64,000 nucleotides of DNA from Odobenus rosmarus divergens (lineage: Eukaryota; Chordata; Mammalia; Carnivora; Odobenidae), in the NCBI RefSeq assembly GCF_000321225.1, contig NW_004450303.1:549171-613170 (forward strand), in the 5' to 3' direction. This document shows positions 11,076 to 22,571 of the stretch, piece by piece (within the stretch, counting starts at the first letter, position 1; every line of letters begins with the position of its first letter). The notes below the pieces were generated by a model. The model was not told the DNA's origin. It worked only from the letters and a program-made list of their open reading frames with translations, and did not search any database. Position numbers and translations under genes: made by a program.

Positions 11076-11646
11076 TGAATAACTTGAGTGCACAATGGGT
11101 GGGAGAGAGGGGAGAATCTTTTTCTACCTGGGCTTCCATTTGTTTTGTAGATCTGGAATCTTTTCCTCTGTTATCTCTTCAAATATTCTCTCATCGTCAA
11201 TATACAATTTTCCCCTTGAAATTCACTTGAATATGTATAATATTAAATCATTATATGTCTTTTATAGTTTTCAATTTCAAAGTTTTATCTATTAGTCACT
11301 GTGTAATGTTGTTGCAGTGATATTAACACAGTTCCAATTATCTCTGTGAAAATTGTTTAATTGACATGAAAGGATAAAAAGAAAATCAGAATCATGACTT
11401 AACGGCAGGTCCCCATTAAAAAATTGTTTCTCTTATCCTCCTACCAAGGAAATGTCCTTAATTGCCCAAGTAGAGGTAGCATGGGAAAAGAACACTCCTG
11501 GAAACTTTTGCTGTGTTTTATTAAATAGCATCCATGTGTATTATTAAAAATTAATATTATACCTATTTTCACATTTATTTTTAAATGATTTATCTTGAGA
11601 AATACATTTTCCAGTTTTATCATATAATATTTTTACTAGTGTACCT
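11076..11646. other. Unannotated spacer
   Basis: No recognised element apart from the adjoining tail-only insertion. Confidence 0.45.
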
Positions 11647-11663
11647 GCATGCCATACCCTTCT

Positions 11664-11679
11664 TTTTTTTTTTCTTTTT
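11664..11679 (-). mobile_element. Tail-only retroinsertion (poly-T between TSDs)
   Basis: A 16-bp T-rich tract is flanked by direct repeats 'gcatgccatacccttct' (11647-11663) and 'gcatgccatacacttct' (11680-11696), 16/17 identical. Length and position suit an L1-machinery TSD around an insertion that consists only of a poly(A) tail. Replication slippage is an alternative. Confidence 0.65.
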
Positions 11680-11981
11680 GCATGCCATACACTTCTAACA
11701 TCCTAAAATGACAGACTGAACTAGGTCACACATCTCATCATTTCAGTTACATACTGAGTGATTTTTCAGCTGTATCTTCCAGGTCAGTAATTCTCTGTTA
11801 AGCTATACTTCATATGCTATTTTAACCACTGATTTAATTTTCAATATATATGTTTTTAATTTCTAAAAGAAAGTTATATTCTTTTTCGCATTAGCCTAAA
11901 CATCTTAATAGTCCCCTATTGCTTGATCATTTTAATGATTCCCATCTTTTTCTCCATAAATATTTAAGTATACTTATTTTA

Positions 11982-12193
11982 TTTTATTTTTTATTTATTT
12001 ATTTTTTTTTAAAAGATTTTTTTATTTATTTGAGAGAGAGAGAATAAGAGATAGCATGAGAGGGAAGAGGGTCAGAGGGAGAAGCAGTCTCCCTGCTGAG
12101 CAGGGAGCCAGATGTGGGACTCGATCCCGGGACTCCAGGATCATGACCTGAGCCGAAGGCAGTCGCTTAACCAACTGAGCCACCCAGGCGCCC
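11982..12193 (-). mobile_element. CAN SINE
   Basis: Reverse SINE of the 'gcagtcgctt' class. Perfect 15-bp TSD 'agtatacttatttta' at 11967-11981 and 12194-12208. Confidence 0.95.
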
Positions 12194-12208
12194 AGTATAC
12201 TTATTTTA

Positions 12209-15180
12209 AATATGTTTAATATATCCTAGAATCTAAAGGCCTTAGGGTTCTAAATATATGTATTTTTTCTTGATTCACATTCATAATGACTTGTTACCTT
12301 GTGTGCGTTTTTGATAGTTTTTAATAATGGGTTCATATTTAGTTCATATTTAGATTTTAATCTATGCGAATTCTGTAAGGCTGATTTCCAAAAGAGAAAC
12401 TTGAGATAGTCCATTGGGAAGTCAGAGGATTTACCAGCCTGTGACGTTTTAGCATCCAACAAACATCTTTGGATTGAAGTGAGAGATTCTGGTTAAGTTC
12501 CTCCACCTTGCTTCTGGTCCAAGGCTCCTGAACAGCTACAATGCTGATAAAGTTCTGTCCTCAGAACACTATGGTCTCCTAGTTTGCTTACTTTTCTCAG
12601 CCAATATCTCCATGTTCATACTTCCATCTGCTTTTCTGAGAAGCTTGAGTGGGTAGTTTGGATGCTTTTATTATTTCTTTTTGTGTACAATAATGCCTTA
12701 AAAGATGTCTTATTTACATCAAGTTGTGTTTAGTATTCCGTTCTGCTGAAAAAAAAGAATTCAATATACTCCCAAGTAAGAGTTGCTGAGATATTTCTTC
12801 TGTATAAATGGAGATTAACATCAAGTACTAGATTCACCCAGTTTCTCTTGAGATTAGATTGGTGAGGCAGGGATTCCTAGGTCTGCCATAGTTAAAGTAT
12901 AGCCTACAAACAATAGCTGAGTAAGGGCCAACTTGACTTTCTAAAAGATTGTCCAGTGATCCTAGGGATTATAGTATATTTTGTGAATTTGTCCCCTTTA
13001 TGGGATAAAGGAGTTGGAGTAATAATGTGTTTGTATGATATCTAGTACCAGGAGGCTGCAGGGGATTCAAGTTGAGCACCAGAATCTTAATTATCCTGAA
13101 GAGAGAACAGCTAAGATTTACTTGCCACTAATACAACAACCACACAATGTTTGTCTCATGCAAAGGAAGTGATCTGTTTTCACTCATACAAACATAATCC
13201 CCACCTTTACCTGACATGCCATTTGAAGACAGACCAGGAGGCCAGTACAATTAAATTTATGATGTGGAGGAAGAGGAGAATAAAGAAAGTTGGAAAGAGA
13301 AGAGAAGCTCCAAGAAAGCGATTTTGAACCAAACAATGACTATGATTATAATAATTTGAGTCCGACTAGAAAAAAATAAAGTAGACCTAAATTTCTTGAT
13401 TATTTTACATTTACTTTTTACCTCTGATAAGAATGTTTTTTGCTTTTTGCTTTTTGTCAAAGGAGGTGTTGCTGTGACTAAAAAAAAGCAGGTTTTATGT
13501 TCATATATCGCTGATTGTTGAGTGCACAGCTCATATCCTGTACTGGAAGTTTTAATTTAACAGAAAAAATGTATCATTCACTTTGTAATGTGGACAGCAA
13601 AATGTGTTCCATGGAAAACTCATATTGCCAGGAACCTCTAAGCTTCATGTAAGTTGATTTCTTATAAAGATCAACTAACACTGCTTAAGCACAAATGTGG
13701 TATATATTGTGTTAGAATTACATATAAATCAAGTAGCACAGAGCAAAAACAACATGTAATGCAATGTATTTCTTTATCTGAGAAGTAATTTTCCTGATGA
13801 AATTTCTATGCTTCATTTCTAGCAATAGATTTAACTCAGGTAATCTAAAGCTAGGGAATGTCAGAAGGCTGCCGAATCTCCAGAGAGAGGATCTCATCTT
13901 ATTAAGCAGTGCAACTCTGACAGCATGTAGGATATTTCTCAATTAATTTTCTTTTCTGAGAAGGTATTCTACACATTGGGGAACTTCGTATGCTCAAAGG
14001 TTTCTCAATAGTCCTACTGAAAATTGATTTATGACAGAGAGGATCAGGATCATAGGGCCCCCAAACAGCCTCCTGAAAGAATGATTTTTTAAGATGAAAT
14101 AAAAGTAAGACAATTCCAAAAATTCTTCAGGGAACACCCTATGCATCATGAATGTCTCTGGAGTCTTAGGCAGCTAAAAATCCAATATATTTCCTTTAGA
14201 AGAGATTAGAAAATTGCTGAACCACTCAGGCCACCTACATCTCTATTTGAAATGGAGTATATTACAAAGAAGTTTAAAGTTGTTTAACAGTATTTAGACG
14301 CCGTATACTTTTACCAAACTCCAGTGAGAGGAGAAAGTTCTCAATAATAGAATGAATAGAATGGCAACAAGTTAAAGTAAAACACAGATCTTTGGTGGAG
14401 GGCGTAAGTTACCTTAATAAGTAATTCTTCCAATTTTTAAATAATGTTTATTGAAGACTCTGAACTAGTAGGACAAAATTAGGATCATTTGTATAAATGA
14501 CAAACTTATGCTGTGGGGTCATAGCTTCCTCTCTTTCTACTTGGATCTTTCTTTCCAGTCAGGATCTCCTAATACTTGCCTTGGTTGATACCTGAAACTG
14601 TATCTTCCATTTAATATGTTTAAAGTAATTACCTTGTATTATGTGGGGGCAATGTACATTGCCAAGAGTTCTTCATAACACAGCAGTTACACATATTAAC
14701 TATTATATCAGACAAGTAGCCTCCTAATGCCACAATCTATGGCAACACAGTCAATATGACTCCAATATTCTGTTACAACTGTGAAAATCAGAGCTTATGA
14801 ACTCTAAATCTTGACCTGTTTGAGATATAGAATATTTTATATGATTCATAAAAGTTCTCATAAACTCAAAGTATGGTGTCAGTTAGAATTTTAAGAAAGA
14901 AAATTTCAAAGATCATTATTCTTCTAAGGACCCCAGAAGTAGAATTAAAAACAGGAGTCAAATACACGCAAAGTTATTTTCAGATAAAATTATGCCACTA
15001 TGCATATTTTTCTAGCTAAAAGACCCTTTCCTTATATAATATAAAGAAGCAAAATATAAACTGTAGCTTAACCATTTAACCTTATAAACCAAATATATAT
15101 TAAATTATATTTTAGTTAAACTACAAAAATTTACTTAGAGAAAATTAGCTCTTAAGCTGGAAAATTAGGTGACTAAATTT
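12209..15180. other. Long stretch with no recognised element
   Basis: About 3 kb without a recognisable SINE, L1, LTR or gene. ORFs here are under 75 codons, with no domain or signal features. In so repeat-rich a window it is the largest repeat-poor block and would be a reasonable place to look for conserved non-coding DNA by alignment. Confidence 0.5.
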
Positions 15181-15262
15181 GTTTGTATATATTATAAATT
15201 GTGTGTGTGTTTGTATATATTATAAATTGTATGTGTTTGTATATATTATAAATTGTGTGTGT
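15181..15262. repeat. 26-28 bp tandem repeat, three units
   Basis: Three near-identical units beginning 'gtttgtatatattataaat' at 15181, 15209 and 15235. They differ mainly in the length of the terminal (gt)n. Confidence 0.95.
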
Positions 15263-15304
15263 GCATATATTCCACACTTTTTTCCCAGGAAAAAAAGAGT
15301 GAAC

Positions 15305-15690
15305 ATGACTATTTTAAAGATTCCTAAAGGATAATAAAGGAATATCACAAACAATTACTCAGATGAAATGGGACAAATCCTTAAATACTACAAACTGCTA
15401 AGATGACTAAAGAAGAAATAGTTAAAGAGAATATACTTATCTATTTATTTAAAAGATTGTATTTGTAGTTATAAATATAACAATAAACAAACAGGCCCAG
15501 ATAGCCTCACTGGTAAACTCTAGGACATATTTAAGAACCAGGGACTTCCAATTTTACACAAATTTTTCCAGAAAATAAAGCAGGGGAGGCACTTCCCTTC
15601 TTCACTTTTAAGGCCAAAATTTTCCAGAAAACCAGAAAAATACACTATAAGAAAAAAGCCCACCAAACCAATATCCATCATGTTCAAAGA
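15305..15690 (+). mobile_element. Old L1 ORF2 fragment
   Basis: Degraded sense-strand L1 text from the segment between endonuclease and RT into the RT fingers ('ccagatagcctcactggt', 'gaggcacttccc', 'ccaatatccatcatg'). No frame survives. Confidence 0.75.
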
Positions 15691-16819
15691 CCCTAAAAAA
15701 TGTTGTTATGAATGCATGAAATTATCCTTTGAAATAAGTTAATATAATGAATGTTTTGTTACATTGAATGTTGGCTTTAAATAAACTTCTTTTATTGCAG
15801 TATGGCAAGTGGCAAGTGAGCCTGTGTATGTTGTTAGAAGCCTAAAAATATACCCAAATGTGGATGTAGCAATTATCTAAGTAACAGATTGCAAATATTT
15901 ACAAGCAAAATTAATCTGGCTTCTCAGTTTGAATTGCAGTTTACAAACACCAGTACAAATCAGCATGCATGTCAGTATGAATAGGTGTTCATACAGCTTG
16001 TCATTGGTGGTATCCTAACACAGCCTTGCTCACAAATGCTCTGAAAGACAGGTGGACATTCACCACCAAATATATTCCGAGGGTGTAGAAACTTGCTGAA
16101 TTGTCGGAATCATGATGAGCTTCTTAAAAAGACAAATAGGCTCCCTCTGAAGATTCTAAACCACATGTTTTTGTTCCTTGTTCTGCACTTGTATAAAACA
16201 GCACAGTGCTTCAAGATATAAAATTTTTAAATTACAAAATATGAACACTTTGGTGTAATGCACACGATTATGCTACTTACTACCTCAGAATCTATATCAG
16301 GTGCTGTTCTTGATGGCAGGCTTACACTTGCTGGCGCTGTAAAACTTTTTGTTCAATACACCCTGTTTCTTATACACTTCAGCCATTTTATATTCTTGCC
16401 ATAACTGTTTTTTTAAGATAGCTTCCTTTTTAATTTTAAAAAGATGCCAAAATACGCAAATGTACTCTAGAGAATACTGATGATTCAGGATAACATTGCT
16501 TTTGATTCCTCAACCCCCTGATTACAACCTACACACCCATTTTTAGTACTCTTTATTAATCTTTTGATCTATAAACACCATTTCAATCCAGCAAAGAAAA
16601 AGAGAAAGTGAAAATAAAAGTTTCTATGTAATTTGGTCAATTTTAGAGTCATTACTTGTATTTTATTATTATTTTGGAATAAAATACCTTTGAGATCCCT
16701 AGGTTTTTCTCCTCCCTGAAAATTTCGGAACATCTGGTCATTTCTTTTGTGTAAGGCAGAACATAGCTATTGCAGGGAATAAGTTGAAAGATCAGAGCAT
16801 CACTGTTGTGATAATGGAT
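15691..16819. other. Unannotated spacer
   Basis: AT-rich, no recognised feature before the putative ERVL LTR. Confidence 0.45.
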
Positions 16820-17503
16820 TTGTATATATGCGTCTCCTGCAGTGCTGGTGGTGAAGAGTAGGGGTTGTGGTGTTTTAGAGAGAGGATTATTCTATTTGCT
16901 TCTCCAGATTCATTCTCTGCTTTGCCCTACTCTGTCCTTCCTCCCAGAGGCTGATATCTGCATGCGGCACCTCCAGACTTCCTGGCATGTGGCTTTTGTG
17001 CATTTTGACCCCTGGAACACACTGGTTAGAGAAGGTTTCATTTTTTTTTTTTTAAGATTTTATTCACTTATTTGAGAGAGAAAGCAAGAGCAGATAGAGA
17101 GAGTAGAGAAAGAGAGATCACGAGTTGGAGGGGAGAGGGGTGGGACAGAGGCAGAGGGAGAAGCAGGCTCCCCACGGAGCAGGGCGCCTGACATGGGGCT
17201 CAATCCCAGGACCCTGGGATCATGACCTGAGCCGAAGGCAGAAGGCAGAAGCTTAACCGACTGAGCCACCCAGGCGCCTTCTTAACTGTGGATGCAAATT
17301 TTTTCATCTTTCTGTTCTCAATTGTAGCTTTCGCCAGATTCTTATAATAGCTTGTACTGATTAAGTGTTCTTAAATCCTAGGTATTTACCATCATTTGTT
17401 TCCCTTAACTCTGCTCACATCTCTGGAAATAGTCTTTTCATTAAACTTTTTTTTTTTATTTACTTTTTAAAATGTGCTGTGTCAGGCTGAAATCCTGAAA
17501 GAC
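16820..17503 (+). mobile_element. Candidate 5' LTR of the ERVL provirus
   Basis: Sequence upstream of the probable primer-binding site. The text 'ctctgctttgccctactct' to 'ctccagacttcctggcatg' resembles an ERVL/MLT2-class LTR, and an AT-rich 3' end precedes the PBS by a few bases. The start is a guess. A SINE at 17042-17278 interrupts it. Inferred mainly from position and partial resemblance. Confidence 0.4.
17042..17278 (-). mobile_element. CAN SINE
   Basis: Reverse SINE with a poly(T) tail, expanded purine region and tRNA-like head ending 'gagccacccaggcgcc'. It has a small internal tandem duplication of 'gaaggca' near 17234. No convincing TSD. Confidence 0.92.
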
Positions 17504-17511
17504 ATAGTAAC

Positions 17512-17525
17512 TGGTACCAGAAGTG
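17512..17525 (+). promoter_or_regulatory. Probable ERVL/MaLR primer-binding site
   Basis: 'tggtaccagaagtg' matches the characteristic start of the ERVL/MaLR internal region, complementary to a tRNA 3' end, where reverse transcription of such elements begins. It is followed about 2.2 kb downstream by recognisable pol. Confidence 0.6.
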
Positions 17526-17956
17526 ATCTTAGGAAAGATACCCTCAAACTGACATTCTGGTAATGGGTTATTATGTGAATAATGGGTTATTCACACATAT
17601 ATTGAGTGCACATACATCCTCCTAATCATATATACACTCCCAATCATCATCTACAACCTCCTAATTACAGGGGAAAAGGAGCCACTGGTAATCTACAGTA
17701 TTCAGCAGCATCACAATTGCTCCGTGGTGGCAAGTGCCAGAAGACAGGTTGAGATGGAAGCGTTAGAGTATCATGTGACTTGTGGAACTTGTCAATTACA
17801 ATTAGGCTGACTCATTCTAGTGCTCTAGATAAAATTTTCAAATTTCAAAATTTCAAATTTTCAAAAATATACAAATAATAATCAAAAGATTTGAATTATT
17901 AACATGGACAGATAGAGAATTGATAATCCTCAATTGTAGCTTTTTAAAGAAATATG

Positions 17957-18152
17957 CTGGGGTGCCTAGGTGGCTCAGTTGGTTAAGCACCTGCCTTCGG
18001 CTCAGGTCATGATCCCAGGGTCCTGGGATCGAGCCCCACATCGGGCTCTCTGCTCAGCCGGAAGCCTGCTTCTCCCTCTTCCTCTGTCCCTTCCCCCTGC
18101 TTGTGCTCTCTCTCTCAAATAAATAAGTAAAATCTTTAAAAAAATAATAAAG
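17957..18152 (+). mobile_element. CAN SINE in ERVL
   Basis: Forward SINE from 'ggggtgcctaggtggctc' to its A-rich tail. TSD 'aaagaaatatg' at 17946-17956 and 18153-18163. Confidence 0.94.
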
Positions 18153-18750
18153 AAAGAAATATGTTTTCTTCTTAAATATGGTCCTATGCCTGTTTAAGAG
18201 TTTTATAATTAGAGCATTAGCAGGCTTCTTTTGCTAGGATACATACTGTTAGGAATGAGCAGGGCTCATCTGAACAGAGGGAAAAGAGACTGAAAAATTT
18301 GAACCTTAGAGTCCCCCAGAAGCTTCTTCGACAGCTGTGGCAGCATCTTCCATCAACACTTCTTTTCTGGTATCAGAATTACCAAAGCCTTCACTTGGGA
18401 CAGGTGCCACACAATGGGATACTCTTCAGACATACCATTGCCATTTCTCTTTCTCTCCAAACCCATGATAAAAGTTAGATACAAATGCTGCTCATATTGA
18501 GAAATAAAAGGCTTGTTCTGAGAGGATATAGCTGTTATATCAAAGTAATCACTGTATTTTGCCAATCCATAGCACATAGTTTATAGGGAATATATATGGA
18601 CAGATATTAAGAGGGTTAAACCAGGAAGAATGTTAAACCATGAGAATTGGATCATACAGAATTTATGGATATGTGTGCTTTCTCTCAGGTTTAATATGTA
18701 GCCTGGGAACCTAGGGATGGCATTATGATGGTTAATTAAAGCCTGAACCC

Positions 18751-18955
18751 GGGGCGCCTGGGTGGCTCAGTCAGTTAAACGTCTGCCTTTGGCTCAGGTC
18801 ATGATCCCAGGGTCCTGGGATTGAGCCCCACATCGGGCTCCCTGATCGGCGGGAAGCCTGTTTCTCCCTCTCCCACTCCCCCTGCTTGTGTTCCCTCTCT
18901 TGCTGTGTCTCTCTCTGTCAAATAAATAAATAAAATCTTTAAAAAATAAAAAATA
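18751..18955 (+). mobile_element. CAN SINE in ERVL
   Basis: Forward SINE of the '(c/t)ctgcctttggctcagg' class. Perfect 14-bp TSD 'taaagcctgaaccc' at 18737-18750 and 18956-18969. A young-looking copy with few changes. Confidence 0.95.
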
Positions 18956-18999
18956 TAAAGCCTGAACCCATTTGTGTTAATGAAATAAAATTATCCAAC

Positions 19000-19190
19000 T
19001 TGCTTAGCACACTTCAAGAAAGTATACAAAAGTTCAGTGAGGTGGGCACAGTGAATAACTCTATTATTTGCAAACTCTTCAAATACCACTTACTATACAA
19101 CTTGGAGAAACCCCGAGGATGCTCATTTCTTAAGATGTTAAGAAGCAGGGAAAAGGTAGCCATTGGAAGAAGCACAAGATGTGTTTAATT
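19000..19190 (+). pseudogene. Possible ERVL gag remnant
   Basis: A 62-codon open stretch located where gag should lie, upstream of pro/RT. The text around 19015-19090 (for example 'KFSEVGTVNN') is compatible with ERVL gag, but I cannot confirm it. The assignment is mainly positional. Confidence 0.35.
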
Positions 19191-19764
19191 CTTGATCCCG
19201 TTAGTCCCATCGGTGTGTTCATCTACTGATAATTCAACAAGATGTTCACTTATGATTTGTACATTTACCTATTTGCATAAATGAAAATAGGTAAATCTCA
19301 CCTTCAGTGAGGCTGTTCTGTCTATGTAACTGGAAAATGTCTATATCTGTTGGCAGAAACTCAACTTGAGTTAATCTAATGTGCATTCTCAACCAAAGAT
19401 AATAAGAATACACTATGACTATTCCTCACAACTCACCCCAGAGGACTAGGGAAAAGGAAATACCTAAATCTTCCAAGGGTTATTTAATACTATCAATGAA
19501 ATCCACAAGTTTCTAAGGACACAAACCATCATTGAGGTCAGATTTAGTGATTGTAGGGGTCATATTACATACAGAGTCTCGGCCTGAGCCCTACAGAACT
19601 TGTAGTCTGTGTACAAATTTAATGGCCATTTCCTCAGGCCCAGAATATATAGTGAGAATGTATGGAGTTACTAGCATAAACTGCACATGGATTCTGTGAT
19701 GAGGAGTGAGGTGTATTATTGTAGCCAAGGCTTATTGGAAACTCCTGAAACTTTTCCAATCTAT

Positions 19765-20300
19765 CTGCTGAGAGAAGGAGCTTAAATCAATAGTGAACCA
19801 AATATTATTACCTCCATCAAGGATTTTAAAAATATACGGGTGTTAATGCCTATGAAATCCCTATTTAACTCATGTGTTTGGTTGGTCTTATTCCTCAATA
19901 CCAAACTAGCTTAGTATTGAGGAATAACTGGGATTATCATGTGCTTTATTAGGTAGTGATGCTAATTAAAATGGTTGATCTTTAGTGTCTTAAGTGGCGC
20001 AAATAACCGAGCACAGAGCATTCAACTGTTGCTCTCACAATTGCTTTCTCTTCCATTCCATCCAAAAAGATAATTAAAAGCATTTTCTTTTCATGTAAGA
20101 AGTGTAGCATTACACTGATACTAACCTATATCAAGATTATATTAACTCTCTTGTTCTGGTAAAGATATAGTTCATGAGACTCTGACTTTCTTCTGCCTCA
20201 CAAAATATTACCCTGGTTGATTATACTGATGACATTCTATGAAAACTAATTTGTTTAAAGATATTATGCTAATGGTAAGTAAAAAATAGTAAGCACTTTA
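19765..20300 (+). pseudogene. ERVL reverse transcriptase remnant
   Basis: The RT region starts near 19765 ('ctgctgagagaaggagctt') and includes 'ggtgttaatgcctatgaaa'. The catalytic box reads Asp-Tyr-Thr-Asp-Asp-Ile at 20219-20236, so both paired aspartates of the polymerase site survive in the text. Between 19880 and 20150 the sequence is heavily rearranged or shortened, and the frame is interrupted. The protein copied retroviral RNA into DNA; this copy cannot encode it. Confidence 0.75.
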
Positions 20301-20940
20301 CATTCCTTTATGAGAAACACACCTGTGAAGTTCCAAGTTCAGGAATACAGAGCTCATTGGCATATGTCCTCTAAAATCAGACGAATTGATGCATTGTGCC
20401 CTCTCCACCAAAAAAGTAGATACAAATCTTGGTAAATGTCTTTGGATTTTGGTGGCAACATATGTCACATTTGGAGTAGTGCTCAGACCTATATGGTAGC
20501 CTATAAGGCTGTCAAATATTGGTGTGGAATGGAGTTAAGAGAAAACTGTGCAGCAGATAATGCAGGTAACCTGCCCAGTTACTTTCATAGCCATGGACTC
20601 AAAGACACCAGTAGTATCTGTGACATATAGGGATGTTTTATAGCATCTCAGGCTAGCTGAAAGATTTGAAACACAATTTAGATACTTAGGGTTCTTGCAT
20701 AGTGTCATGCCTTCCTTTACTGACAGTTATTCTTCCTTTGGAAAGCAGATCATGGTAGCTTTTGGAACCTTTTATATGACAGATGCTCACCATGGGATCC
20801 TAAGTGTCTATGCAAACTTAACACCTCTCAGGAAGAGGTTGTTATCAGATCCAGTGAATCATAAAGATGAACATGTGTAGCAACATTATGTTGTTAAATG
20901 GATATGGTGTACCAAGACTGGGCCTAAGCAGGCCCAGAAG
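20300..20940 (+). pseudogene. ERVL RT connection and RNase H remnant
   Basis: From about 20390 ('gcattgtgccctctccacc') through 'ggattttggtggcaacata' the text follows the ERVL connection domain. 20695-20880 contains a 61-codon open piece matching the RNase H part ('SSFGKQIMVAFGTFY', 'LLSDPVNHK'). Frameshifts separate the pieces. The two ORFs here are fragments of one ancestral pol frame, not genes. Confidence 0.72.
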
Positions 20941-21219
20941 GTATACTGAACTTGTAATCAGATGGCACAACTAGTTGAGCCCAGAGTACTTGCTCTTACT
21001 TCTTGGGTGTCTTTCTCTTAGCTAACATCTGTAGCCACATATGAAGTTTTCTATAGTTGGTTTACAAAATTGGAAAAAGTTGAGACCTGATTTGTATAAT
21101 GATCTGTGCAATGTGCTGGCATTAACTTGAAGATGCCATTACAACCCTATTCAGGGTAACAGGGGTTAAGGGAAATTCTCTCAGTGGATATAACTCCAGA
21201 GAATAGATCTGATAATTAA

Positions 21220-21266
21220 ATAGATGATAGATGATAGATAGATAGATAGATAGATAGATACATGTA

Positions 21267-21300
<34 letters not shown>

Positions 21301-21312
21301 CATATATGTAAA
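21220..21312. repeat. Compound (GATA)n-(TG)n-(TA)n microsatellite
   Basis: Tetranucleotide gata repeats, then (tg)n, then (ta)n, interrupting ERVL pol. Probably length-variable. Confidence 0.96.
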
Positions 21313-21559
21313 TATGTACCATTTTATGGGAAAAGAGATTGCTTAAGGTACAAATTTACTGTGATTAATAGGCTATGGCTAACAGGTTGTTTGAATTATA
21401 AGGCAGCCTAAAAGAAAAAAATTGAAAAATTGGTGACAGAAAAGGATAGAAAAAATATATAAATCGTCTTTCTAAATATGCTATATATTTGTGGACTCTA
21501 TAAAATTATGGACATATTCATATTTTATGTAAATGAACATTACAAAGCATCCACAGAAA

Positions 21560-21870
21560 ATAAGGCTTTCAGTAATCAAGTGATCAAGAAAGGTCACCCT
21601 GTAGGTCTCATTCAGCATCATTCTCAGAGCAGCTGATCCTTGATCTATGAGCCCATGCACAAAGTGGCCATGAATGTCAGGGTTAGAGGGAATGCATGGT
21701 TTCAGTGAAATATCTGATCCACCTACCACTACTTCCATGTTCCAAATGCTAACAACAAAGGCTACTATTGATATTTTGATGGGAGTTGTAGGAGTCCCAA
21801 CTAGCAATATGGTGATAGCTTTATTCTATTGAGGCTCTTCCTTTATGGAGAGAGCAATTTGTCCTCCTAA
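21560..21870 (+). pseudogene. ERVL integrase N-terminal remnant
   Basis: 'gcccatgcacaaagtggcc' with the following text, and 'ggctcttcctttatggaga' with 'gcaatttgtcctc', align in order with the ERVL region around the zinc-binding N-terminus and the start of the catalytic core of integrase. The catalytic part is mostly lost. The longest ORF here is on the opposite strand and is spurious. Confidence 0.65.
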
Positions 21871-22059
21871 GAATATATACCAGGATGTAACATAGATCTT
21901 ACACTAATGGCTAATAGTTGAGGTTTTGCTCTAGGAGACAGGAAATGGAGAAGAAAGTACATTTACTCGTGATTATAGTTAATCACAATAACTTTTGCTT
22001 CCTACATTTTTAACCAAATATAAAGTGGCTTCTTAGGACCTAAAGAAGAGAAGAATGTT

Positions 22060-22240
22060 TCCTTCTAGCAGCACAGTCATGATTCCTTCAAATTGGAAAC
22101 TACACATGATCCCCAGCATTTTGTGTTCTCATGCTGCTTGAACAAACTGGCAAAGAAAGGCAACACTATGCTAGCTGGGGTGATTGATCATGACTACCAA
22201 GGAGAAATTGGATTGCTGCTATACAATGGGGCATAGAAGA
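22060..22240 (+). pseudogene. ERVL dUTPase-like remnant
   Basis: At 22177-22218 the + strand reads Gly-Val-Ile-Asp-His-Asp-Tyr-Gln-Gly-Glu-Ile-Gly, the conserved dUTPase substrate-binding motif. ERVL elements are known to carry a dUTPase downstream of integrase, and this is the position seen. A stop follows soon after. dUTPase hydrolyses dUTP and limits uracil incorporation; this copy is dead. Confidence 0.72.
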
Positions 22241-22454
22241 TAGTGTCTGAAGTCTAGTTTTGAAGGAAACTGACCTCTCCCTTCAATGTTGATCTGTTAG
22301 TTCAGTCACTGCGAACATTAGTGGCAGATAGTTCTCAGCTCTTAGCCCCTTCAAAAATTGCTTCATCTGTCCAGATGCACCTTACCCACGGAAATGATTC
22401 TTATTTAGGTGTTTCATATCCAGTGTCTGGCTTATGAATTCATATGTCATAAAT

Positions 22455-22535
22455 GAATCTAGACACAAAACTTTCACCTTTCACAAAAATTAACTCAAAA
22501 TATGTCATAGACCAAAATGGAAAGTGAAAAAATAT
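22455..22535 (+). mobile_element. Short L1 ORF2 scrap
   Basis: 'cacaaaaattaactcaaaa' and flanks match sense L1 ORF2. The same text occurs in the L1 at 41234. Only about 80 bp. Confidence 0.65.
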
Positions 22536-22571
22536 GTATGTCTTCATCCTTATACTAGTATATAAGTGTGT

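Larger units (their letters stand above)
17526..22430 (+). mobile_element. Decayed ERVL-type endogenous retrovirus, internal region
   Basis: Old class III (ERVL) provirus body in sense orientation. The order along the sequence is a PBS-proximal leader and gag-like remnants, then pro/RT, RNase H, integrase and a dUTPase-like segment after integrase, an arrangement known for the ERVL lineage. All frames carry stops and frameshifts, so it is inert. Interruptions are SINEs at 17957-18152 and 18751-18955 and a microsatellite at 21220-21312. I see no env and no 3' LTR; the right side gives way to L1 pieces from about 22455. Confidence 0.8.

Noticed and set aside
21481..21807. 108-codon minus-strand ORF
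   Set aside because: Antisense to the ERVL integrase remnant, which is recognisable on the plus strand.
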